From DATBHZ01 sp036557185 (GTDB lineage: Bacteria; Actinomycetota; Acidimicrobiia; IMCC26256; JAENVU01): a stretch of DNA of 17,543 nucleotides. The stretch is from positions 1 through 17,543 of the forward strand of contig DATBHZ010000143.1 in assembly GCA_036557185.1 (NCBI GenBank), in the 5' to 3' direction. The notes beneath the pieces are model-generated. The model saw only the letters and a program-made list of their open reading frames with translations, searched no databases and had not been told where the DNA came from. The position numbers were made by a program, and so were the translations under genes. Of the stretch, positions 5,803 through 17,543 are shown piece by piece. How positions within the stretch are numbered: position 1 is the stretch's first letter; each line of letters starts with the position of its first letter.

Positions 5803-6129
5803 TTACAGGCCCTGGATCTTGATCTCGATGTCGACGCCGGCCGGCAGGTCGAGGCGCTGGAGCGATTCGACCGTCTTGCCGGCGGGCTCCACGATGTCGA
5901 GCAGACGCTTGTGGATCCGCATCTCGAAGTGCTCACGCGAGTCCTTGTCGACGTGCGGCCCGCGCACGACACAGGTGCGGTGGATCTCCGTCGGCAACGG
6001 CACCGGCCCGCGGACGCGAGCGCCCGTGCGCACCACGGTCTCGACGATCTTCTTCGTGGACTGGTCGATGATTTCGTGGTCGTAGGCCTTGAGCCTGATC
6101 CGGATCTTCTGTCCCTTTGCTTCCGCCAT
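5803..6129 (-). CDS. rpsJ: 30S ribosomal protein S10
   Basis: S10 is a small-subunit head protein that also acts as NusE in antitermination. The product has 108 residues from the ATG at 6129, with QKIRIRLKAYDHEIIDQSTKKIVETV, then RGPVPLPTEI and HFEMRIHKRLLDI, all canonical. A TTG at 6141 would add four residues (MSLI); I prefer the ATG because MAEAKGQKIRIRLK is the usual beginning. It follows tuf by 23 nt and so belongs to the str transcript. Elsewhere it normally heads the S10 operon just before rplC; here the island separates them. No U-tract terminator follows its stop. Confidence 0.97.
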   Translation of the reverse strand: MAEAKGQKIRIRLKAYDHEIIDQSTKKIVETVVRTGARVRGPVPLPTEIHRTCVVRGPHVDKDSREHFEMRIHKRLLDIVEPAGKTVESLQRLDLPAGVDIEIKIQGL

Positions 6130-6152
6130 GATCAGGCTCAACCGTCCCCGCG

Positions 6153-7340
6153 CTACTTGTTGATCTTCGTGACGCGGCCGGCCCCGACGGTGCGACCACC
6201 CTCACGGATGGCGAAGCGCAGGCCCTCTTCCATGGCGATCGGCTTCTGGAGCTGAACGGTCATCTCGGTGTTGTCACCCGGCATCACCATCTCGGTGCCC
6301 TCCGGCAATGCGATCGTGCCGGTCACGTCGGTGGTGCGGAAGTAGAACTGCGGGTGGTAGTTGGCGAAGAACGGCGTGTGCCGGCCGCCCTCTTCCTTGG
6401 TGAGGACGTACACCTGGGCCTCGAAGTCCGTGTGCGGCGTGATGCTGCCCGGCTTGGCGAGCACCTGGCCACGCTCGACCTCTTCCTTCTTGGTCCCCCG
6501 GAGCAGGGCGCCGATGTTGTCGCCCGCGCGGCCTTCGTCGAGCAGCTTGCGGAACATCTCGACTCCGGTGCAGGTCGTCTTCTGCGTCTCGCGCAGACCG
6601 ACGATCTCGACCTCGTCGCCGGTGTGCACCACACCCTGCTCGACCTTGCCGGTGACGACGGTGCCACGACCGGTGATCGTGAAGACATCCTCGATCGGCA
6701 TGAGGAACGGCTTCTCGAGATCGCGTACCGGCTCGGGAACGTAGGTGTCGACCGCGTTCATCAGCTCGAGCACCGCGGAGGCGGCCTCCTCGTCGCCCTC
6801 GAGCGCCTTCAGGGCCGACACCCGGATGATCGGGATGTCGTCGCCCTCGAACTCGTACTCGTTCAGGAGCTCACGGACCTCGAGCTCGACCAGCTCGAGC
6901 AGCTCTTCGTCCTCGACCTGGTCGACCTTGTTCAGTGCGACGACGATCGACGGCACACCGACCTGACGGGCGAGCAGCACGTGCTCACGGGTCTGCGGCA
7001 TCGGACCGTCGGTCGCTGCCACCACGAGGATCGCCCCGTCGACCTGCGCCGCGCCGGTGATCATGTTCTTGATGTAGTCGGCGTGGCCGGGCATGTCGAC
7101 GTGCGCGTAGTGACGGTTCTCCGTCTCGTACTCGACGTGGGCGATGTTGATCGTGATGCCGCGCTCGCGCTCTTCCGGAGCCTTGTCGATCTGATCGAAG
7201 GCAGTGGCCGTCACGTTCGGGTTGCTCGCCGCGAGCACACGGGTGATCGCCGCGGTCAGCGTCGTCTTCCCGTGGTCGATGTGGCCCATCGTCCCGATGT
7301 TGAGGTGCGGCTTGTTCCGCTCGAACTTTTCCTTCGCCAT
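6153..7340 (-). CDS. tuf: Elongation factor Tu
   Basis: EF-Tu delivers aminoacyl-tRNA to the ribosomal A site using GTP. The 395-residue product is the usual size. G1 is GHIDHGKT (19-26), G2 the GITI region (61-64), and G4 NKVD (137-140), with SALKALEGD following. G3 is DMPGH (82-86), where most bacteria have DCPGH, so the reactive Cys is replaced by Met83 (codon 7092-7094). Domains II and III are complete, ending VGAGRVTKINK. A GGAG Shine-Dalgarno sequence lies 7 nt before the ATG. The 133-nt spacer from fusA carries a hairpin repeat and a motif shared with the fusA leader. Confidence 0.98.
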   Translation of the reverse strand: MAKEKFERNKPHLNIGTMGHIDHGKTTLTAAITRVLAASNPNVTATAFDQIDKAPEERERGITINIAHVEYETENRHYAHVDMPGHADYIKNMITGAAQVDGAILVVAATDGPMPQTREHVLLARQVGVPSIVVALNKVDQVEDEELLELVELEVRELLNEYEFEGDDIPIIRVSALKALEGDEEAASAVLELMNAVDTYVPEPVRDLEKPFLMPIEDVFTITGRGTVVTGKVEQGVVHTGDEVEIVGLRETQKTTCTGVEMFRKLLDEGRAGDNIGALLRGTKKEEVERGQVLAKPGSITPHTDFEAQVYVLTKEEGGRHTPFFANYHPQFYFRTTDVTGTIALPEGTEMVMPGDNTEMTVQLQKPIAMEEGLRFAIREGGRTVGAGRVTKINK

Positions 7341-7352
7341 TTAATTGCTCCG

Positions 7353-7365
7353 TCTCTACTGCTTC
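7353..7365 (-). promoter_or_regulatory. Leader motif shared by tuf and fusA, tuf copy
   Basis: On the operon strand this reads GAAGCAGTAGAGA, ending 12 nt before the tuf ATG. The identical 13-mer occurs at 9585-9597, ending 11 nt before the fusA ATG. The purine-rich part may help ribosome binding, but the GAAGCAGT half is not Shine-Dalgarno-like. Confidence 0.45.
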
Positions 7366-7406
7366 GCTCGCTGCTCGGCGGGATACCCGCCTCGCGGCCA
7401 CTCGCT
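7365..7406. repeat. Hairpin repeat, copy B (tuf-fusA spacer)
   Basis: The identical 10-mer CGCTCGCTGC (7365-7374) is followed by five variable bases and GGGATACCC, as at 3017-3040. The stem here is GGCGGG (7377-7382), loop ATA, CCCGCC (7386-7391). The block closes with CTCGCT at 7401-7406. Stem bases differ from copy A on both arms yet still pair. A second small hairpin, CGGCC-TTC-GGCCG, lies just beyond at 7424-7436. Confidence 0.7.
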
Positions 7407-7473
7407 ACGCGATGTCGCTGCGCCGGCCTTCGGCCGTGCTCGCGACGCTCGCCTCTTGCTCTCCTACGCGCGG

Positions 7474-9573
<2,100 letters not shown>

Positions 9574-9584
9574 CTCTCTACTTC

Positions 9585-9597
9585 TCTCTACTGCTTC
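9585..9597 (-). promoter_or_regulatory. Leader motif shared by tuf and fusA, fusA copy
   Basis: GAAGCAGTAGAGA on the operon strand is identical to the 13-mer upstream of tuf (7353-7365) and lies at nearly the same distance from the start codon. Between it and the ATG the AGAGAG unit recurs (AGTAGAGAGAAGTAGAGAG). Confidence 0.45.
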
Positions 9598-9671
9598 TTC
9601 TGTTCCAAGCCGATGAGCCGGCCCGCTCTTGAACGATCTCGATGCGGTCGAGGTTCCGCTGTGGGTGGAGG

Positions 9672-9755
9672 GCTGACCGCACGTCTGTCCACCAAGCGAG
9701 TTGGCCCGCCGAAGGCGGGCCCATGTCCGAGCGACTGGGCAGATGTGCGGTCAGC
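9672..9755. repeat. Nested inverted repeat in the rpsG-fusA spacer
   Basis: Outer arms of 19 nt (9672-9690 and 9737-9755) are complementary at 17 of 19 positions; the left arm begins GCTGACCGCAC and the right ends GTGCGGTCAGC. Inside is a perfect 8-bp hairpin, GGCCCGCC (9703-9710), loop GAA, GGCGGGCC (9714-9721). It fills much of the 220-nt spacer. No T-run follows on either strand, so a simple intrinsic terminator is unlikely. It could be an attenuator, a processing site, an S7 binding site or a palindromic repeat. Confidence 0.75.
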
Positions 9756-9793
9756 AAGGCCGGGACGTGCGGGGCCGAACCGGGCTTCGCCTC

Positions 9794-10264
9794 CTACCAG
9801 CGGTAGTGGGCGAACGCCTTGTTCGATTCTGCCATCTTCTGCAGGTCATCCTTGCGTTTGATCGCAGCCCCGAGCCCGTTGCTGGCATCGAGGAGCTCGG
9901 CGGCAAGGCGCTCAGCCATCGTCTTCTCACGCCGCTGACGGGAGTACCCGACCAGCCAACGGATCGCCAACGTGGTCGCCCGGCGCGGCCGCACCTCGAC
10001 CGGCACCTGATACGTCGCACCACCCACGCGGCGGCTCTTCACCTCGAGCACGGGCCGCACGTTCTCCACCGCGCGCTTGAGCGTGGGGATCGGGTCGCTC
10101 CCCGTCTTGCGCTCCACGTCGCTCAGCGCGTCGTAGACGATGCGCTCGGCGGTCGAGCGCTTGCCGCGCTGGAGCACCTTGTTCACGAGCTGGGTCACGA
10201 CCACCGATCGGTGGACGGGATCGGGGATGAGCTCCCGACGGTCTGCAGGTCCCTTACGTGGCAT
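9794..10264 (-). CDS. rpsG: 30S ribosomal protein S7
   Basis: S7 initiates assembly of the small-subunit head and lies at the E site. The product has 156 residues, exactly the bacterial norm, starting MPRKGPADRRE with LVNKVLQRGKRSTAERIVYDAL, then PTLKRAVENVRPVLEVKSRRVGGATYQVPVEVRPRR, and ending NKAFAHYRW. The start lies 3 nt after the rpsL stop, so the two are coupled. In Escherichia coli S7 represses the str operon from an intercistronic site; a comparable site is not evident in the 3-nt gap here, but the downstream spacer is heavily structured. Confidence 0.98.
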   Translation of the reverse strand: MPRKGPADRRELIPDPVHRSVVVTQLVNKVLQRGKRSTAERIVYDALSDVERKTGSDPIPTLKRAVENVRPVLEVKSRRVGGATYQVPVEVRPRRATTLAIRWLVGYSRQRREKTMAERLAAELLDASNGLGAAIKRKDDLQKMAESNKAFAHYRW

Positions 10265-10267
10265 CGG

Positions 10268-10636
10268 TCAGTCCTTCTTCGCGCCGTACCGGCTGCGAGC
10301 CTGCTGGCGACCGTTCACACCGCTCGCGTCGAGAGCGCCTCGCACGATCTTGTAGCGAACGCCGGGAAGGTCGCGGACCCTGCCTCCTCGCACGAGGACG
10401 ATCGAGTGCTCCTGGAGGTTGTGGCCGATCCCCGGAATGTACGCAGTGACCTCGACACCGGTGGTGAGACGGACACGCGCCACCTTGCGCAGCGCCGAGT
10501 TCGGCTTCTTCGGCGTGGTCGTGAAGACGCGCGTGCACACCCCGCGCCGCTGGGGCGATCCCTTGAGGGCGGGCGTCTTCGACTTGTCGGTCTTGCTCTC
10601 TCGTCCCTTGCGGACGAGTTGGGCGATCGTGGGCAC
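10268..10636 (-). CDS. rpsL: 30S ribosomal protein S12 with Arg at position 88
   Basis: S12 controls decoding accuracy at the A site and is the streptomycin-resistance protein. The GTG at 10636 is preferred because it yields MPTIAQLVRKGR, the family N-terminus, and has AGGAG 4 nt upstream; an in-frame TTG at 10660 would add eight unrelated residues. The product has 122 residues. TTTPKKPNSALRK retains Lys43. The second loop reads RGGRVRDLPGVRYK, with Arg88 where nearly all bacteria have Lys (codon CGC at 10375-10373). It is the first gene of the str operon. Confidence 0.97.
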   Translation of the reverse strand: MPTIAQLVRKGRESKTDKSKTPALKGSPQRRGVCTRVFTTTPKKPNSALRKVARVRLTTGVEVTAYIPGIGHNLQEHSIVLVRGGRVRDLPGVRYKIVRGALDASGVNGRQQARSRYGAKKD

Positions 10637-10726
10637 AGTGCTCCTACATCGGGCTTGCAAAAGATCGATGGGACGGGGTACCTCGAGGACGCGGGAACCC
10701 CGGCCTCCCAGGCGCAGAACCTGCCA

Positions 10727-10756
10727 ATGCTAGGGCAATTCGCTGCCTTCGAGCAA
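10727..10756 (-). promoter_or_regulatory. Predicted str operon promoter (rpsL)
   Basis: On the minus strand TTGCTC (10756-10751) and TAGCAT (10732-10727) are separated by 18 bp. Transcription would begin near 10720, leaving a leader of about 85 nt before the rpsL GTG. The site lies between the glycosyltransferase stop and rpsL, so the str operon need not depend on read-through from rpoC. Confidence 0.55.
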
Positions 10757-10759
10757 GGT

Positions 10760-10775
10760 GGGCGGACGGCCGCCC
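10760..10775 (-). terminator. Weak GC hairpin after the glycosyltransferase gene
   Basis: GGGCGG (10760-10765), loop ACGG, CCGCCC (10770-10775) forms a perfect 6-bp stem 15 nt past the stop of the upstream gene. No U-tract follows on the minus strand, so it is at best a weak or factor-assisted terminator. It abuts the -35 of the rpsL promoter. Confidence 0.3.
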
Positions 10776-10790
10776 TCCTCCTGCGCCGCG

Positions 10791-12152
10791 TTACGAATCG
10801 GCCGGTTGCGCTGTAGACGACCGCCGGCGCGCAGCGAGCGCGTTCCACCAGCCGTCGAGCGCGACGGCCGCGAGCACGACGATCGAGACCTCTGCCGGTG
10901 TTCGGAACCGCGTGCTGGTGTAGAGCGAGATCACGGTCAGCAGCACGATGACGGGTGGCACGAGCAGCGGGAAGAGCGGCACCGAGCGTCGTCGCCGCAG
11001 GACCACGGCACCCGCGATCGAAAGCAGGCCGAGCACGTAGAACGTGTACATGCCCCAGTGCGCGGGCACCGACCCTCGCCCTTCGATGAAGCTGTCGATG
11101 GTGATCTGTCGTGCGGGCTTGTAGACGCCGAACACGGCACCGATACGCGCGGCGATGACTGCGGGCACTCGACCGCGGTGCTTCGAGATGTAGTCGATGG
11201 CGGCATGGCGATAGACCGCGTCCTGCTGTGACTCGTCGTAGTTGGCCGGGATCGACTTCTTCTCGATCGGCACCGCACAGCGGAAGTCGTAGTAGCTCAG
11301 GAAGTCGCCGTAGTAGATGGACTTGCAGTTGGCGGTGGCGAGGGTGGGCCCGAACTGCGTGCTCAGCGTCTCGGGCTCCTTGAAGCGCGTCAGGTTGAAG
11401 CCGACCCACGGGCCCACCACGATCAGGCCCGCGAGCACGCCGGCACCGAGCGCCAACAGGCGCGGTCGCCACGCGTCACCGCCGCCCAGCAGCGCCAGGG
11501 GCAGCACCAACAGCGGTATGAAGAGGATCAGCTCCGAGCGGCTCAGCGCTGCCGCCCCACTCGCGGCACCCACTGCTGCAAGACGCAACCAGCTCGGCTG
11601 CTGCCAATACCAGTACGCGAGCAGGAGCACGAGCGCAACCACGAACATGGCCATCGTCTCGGCCAGCAGCCCGCCGTCCGGGATCCACAGGTTCGGGTAC
11701 GCGGCGGCGAGGACGGCCGCGATGATCCCTGCACGCGCACCCGCAACGGACCGGCCGAGCAGACCGACGAGCACCACCGTCCCCGTGCCCAGCACGCACG
11801 ACCACAACAGGTGCCAGAGCGTGCTGCGCATACCCAGCACCGAGAACGCCGAGAGATAGACCATGTAGAGCGGTGGATGGTCCGCCGCCTGTAGGTGCCG
11901 CGGCAGGAAGAACGGGTTGATGAAGCCTTCGCCGTCGGCGAGCAGGTTCGCGCCGGCATGGTAGAAGTACGCGTCGCCGCCGAACTTGATGTGCTGGCGT
12001 GAGAGCAGGACGAACGCGACGCGGATCGCGAGCCCGACGAGCGCGACGCCGGCGAGCGCCCACGTGAACCAGCGCTGCGAGCGCTCCGCGTCCGAGTCCG
12101 GCGCGCCGTCAACCGGGATCGACGCGCCGCTCGCCTCCCCGAGCTTCGTCAC
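10791..12152 (-). CDS. Polytopic GT-C-type membrane glycosyltransferase (GT39/ArnT-like)
   Basis: A 453-residue integral membrane protein with about nine to ten hydrophobic segments (roughly 31-51, 116-134, 140-154, 165-183, 191-225, 232-251, 366-386, 391-412, 422-436). After the first segment comes GGDAYFYHAGANLLADGEGF with Asp60, the position of the catalytic acid in GT-C enzymes, then DHPPLY (91-96) in the first external loop, a family hallmark. TRFRTPAE before the last segment also fits. Such enzymes transfer sugars from polyprenyl-phosphate donors on the outer membrane face. Two Cys (276 and 292) in the large external loop could form a disulfide. The GTG start at 12152 has a weak ribosome-binding site and lies inside a small hairpin. 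The gene starts 33 nt after rpoC and is foreign to this cluster. Substrates are unknown. Confidence 0.8.
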   Translation of the reverse strand: MTKLGEASGASIPVDGAPDSDAERSQRWFTWALAGVALVGLAIRVAFVLLSRQHIKFGGDAYFYHAGANLLADGEGFINPFFLPRHLQAADHPPLYMVYLSAFSVLGMRSTLWHLLWSCVLGTGTVVLVGLLGRSVAGARAGIIAAVLAAAYPNLWIPDGGLLAETMAMFVVALVLLLAYWYWQQPSWLRLAAVGAASGAAALSRSELILFIPLLVLPLALLGGGDAWRPRLLALGAGVLAGLIVVGPWVGFNLTRFKEPETLSTQFGPTLATANCKSIYYGDFLSYYDFRCAVPIEKKSIPANYDESQQDAVYRHAAIDYISKHRGRVPAVIAARIGAVFGVYKPARQITIDSFIEGRGSVPAHWGMYTFYVLGLLSIAGAVVLRRRRSVPLFPLLVPPVIVLLTVISLYTSTRFRTPAEVSIVVLAAVALDGWWNALAARRRSSTAQPADS

Positions 12153-12185
12153 CGGGATCCGCCCGGTTCGATGCCGTGTGGTGCG

Positions 12186-16445
<4,260 letters not shown>

Positions 16446-16515
16446 CTGGTGCCTCTTCTCCCGTTACGAGTGCTTGTGGTTCGTGGTCGTGCGTCGTTCA
16501 GGTCGCGCCGTGCTG

Positions 16516-16529
16516 CGCGGGGCCCCGCG
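16516..16529. repeat. 14-bp GC palindrome between rpoB and rpoC
   Basis: CGCGGGGCCCCGCG is self-complementary and begins 3 bp past the rpoB stop codon within the 86-nt rpoB-rpoC spacer. In RNA it could form a 5-bp stem with a GGCC loop. No U-tract follows. A role in pausing or RNA processing is possible but unsupported. Confidence 0.4.
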
Positions 16530-16531
16530 TG

Positions 16532-17543
16532 TCAAGGGGCGCTGCGCCGCTGTTCGTCTTCCTCGTCGGTGCCGCGCTCGGGCCTCGAGAGATCGATGCC
16601 GAGCGACTCCGTGGTCCGGAAGGCGTCCTCGTCGAGCTCCCGGATCTGGATCTCCGCGCCCTCCTCGTCGATGACCTTGACGTTCAGGCAGAGGGCCTGC
16701 ATCTCCTTGATCAACACCTTGAAGCTCTCGGGGATGCCGGGCTCGGGGATGTTCTCGCCCTTGACGATCGCCTCGTACACCTTCACGCGGCCGAGCACGT
16801 CGTCGGACTTGATCGTGAGGATCTCCTGCAGCGCGTACGAAGCGCCGTACGCCTCGAGCGCCCAGACCTCCATCTCACCGAACCGCTGACCACCGAACTG
16901 CGCCTTACCGCCGAGCGGCTGCTGGGTGATCATCGAGTACGGACCCGTCGACCGTGCGTGGATCTTGTCGTCGACGAGGTGCGACAGCTTCAGGATGTAC
17001 ATGTACCCGACGGTCACGGGGTTGTCGTACGGCTCACCGGTACGACCGTCGTAGAGGGTGGCCTTGCCGTCCTCGTTGACGAGCTTGGTGCCGTTCGCTC
17101 CGTCGGCGTGCAGGTTGCGGAACAGGTACTGGATCGTGCGCTGCGGACCAGCGTCCTCGCGCTCGTCCCAGTGCGCGCCGTCGAAGACCGGCGTGTTGAC
17201 CCAGACCGCGGGCTCGGTGATCGGCCGCGTCTTGCGCGGGCTGACCGGTGCGTCACCCTCGCCGTCCCAGCCGTACCGCGCCGCGTAGCCGAGGTGCGCC
17301 TCGAGCACCTGGCCGACGTTCATGCGGCTCGGGACACCGAGCGGGTTGAGCACGATGTCGAGCGGGGTGCCGTCGGCAAGGTGCGGCATGTCCTCGACCG
17401 GCAGGATCTTCGAGATCACGCCCTTGTTGCCGTGCCGGCCGGCGAGCTTGTCGCCCTCCGAGATCTTGCGCTTCTGGCCGACGTACACACGCACGAGCTG
17501 GTTGACGCCCGGCGGGAGCTCGTCGCCGTCGTCGCGCGAGAAC
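16532..17543 (-). CDS. rpoB: DNA-directed RNA polymerase subunit beta, C-terminal part (cut by window edge)
   Basis: The last 336 or so residues of beta are present. The frame enters at the window edge with DELPPGVNQLVRVYV and continues into KRKISEGDKLAGRHGNKGV, which carries two Lys that contact the nascent RNA and the initiating nucleotide. GVPSRMNVGQVLE, GGKAQFGGQRFGEMEVWALEAYGA and the clamp-contacting end SFKVLIKEMQALCLNV are all canonical. The first Met inside the window (17494) is internal, so the true start lies outside. The rifampicin-binding region is not included. It is followed by rpoC after 86 nt. Confidence 0.97.
   Translation of the reverse strand, partial: FSRDDGDELPPGVNQLVRVYVGQKRKISEGDKLAGRHGNKGVISKILPVEDMPHLADGTPLDIVLNPLGVPSRMNVGQVLEAHLGYAARYGWDGEGDAPVSPRKTRPITEPAVWVNTPVFDGAHWDEREDAGPQRTIQYLFRNLHADGANGTKLVNEDGKATLYDGRTGEPYDNPVTVGYMYILKLSHLVDDKIHARSTGPYSMITQQPLGGKAQFGGQRFGEMEVWALEAYGASYALQEILTIKSDDVLGRVKVYEAIVKGENIPEPGIPESFKVLIKEMQALCLNVKVIDEEGAEIQIRELDEDAFRTTESLGIDLSRPERGTDEEDEQRRSAP

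Noticed and set aside
9574..9793. A small gene or tRNA in the rpsG-fusA spacer
   Set aside because: No cloverleaf or T-loop (GGTTCRANNCC) pattern and no short frame with a ribosome-binding site; the nested inverted repeat accounts for the structure.

Overview
This window is the rpoBC - str - S10 supercluster of a high-GC bacterium, read almost entirely on the minus strand. The proteins look actinobacterial: beta-prime begins LDVN and goes on to the PETINYRTLKPEKDGLF block, EF-Tu has NIGTMGHIDHGKT, and S12 ends in QARSRYGAKK. A deep-branching, non-model lineage (an Acidimicrobiia-like one is my low-confidence guess) fits the unusual insertions and tails better than Streptomyces or Mycobacterium. 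No tRNA, rRNA, CRISPR array or insertion sequence is visible.

Layout, following minus-strand transcription from the right edge. The C-terminal third of rpoB is followed by rpoC. Next comes a membrane glycosyltransferase gene that does not belong to the conserved cluster. After it a good promoter starts the str operon rpsL-rpsG-fusA-tuf, to which rpsJ (S10) is attached 23 nt after tuf. The conserved order then breaks. A roughly 2 kb island on the plus strand (about 3710-5802) carries a small XRE-type regulator overlapping a nucleotidyltransferase-fold gene, which together resemble a toxin-antitoxin or defence pair, and then a short sulfotransferase. Beyond it the S10 operon resumes at rplC with its own promoter and a hairpin-rich leader of about 210 nt, and runs rplC-rplD-rplW-rplB-rpsS-rplV-rpsC to the left edge.

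The core genes make RNA polymerase subunits, both main elongation factors and ribosomal proteins. They are packed with overlaps or short gaps, except for leaders and spacers that hold hairpins. Two spacers (rplC-rplD and tuf-fusA) share a dispersed hairpin repeat. The rpsG-fusA spacer holds a long nested inverted repeat. fusA and tuf share a 13-nt leader motif at nearly the same distance from their start codons.

The part most worth pursuing is the island boundary at 3927-3995. A perfect 20-bp palindrome lies between the predicted rplC promoter and an apparently leaderless promoter of the XRE gene, so an accessory regulator could in principle sense or influence a ribosomal-protein promoter. 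Protein-level oddities include Arg instead of Lys at S12 position 88, a streptomycin-resistance position. Others are an acidic 18-residue expansion in the second zinc site of beta-prime, and long low-complexity tails on L22, L4 and beta-prime.
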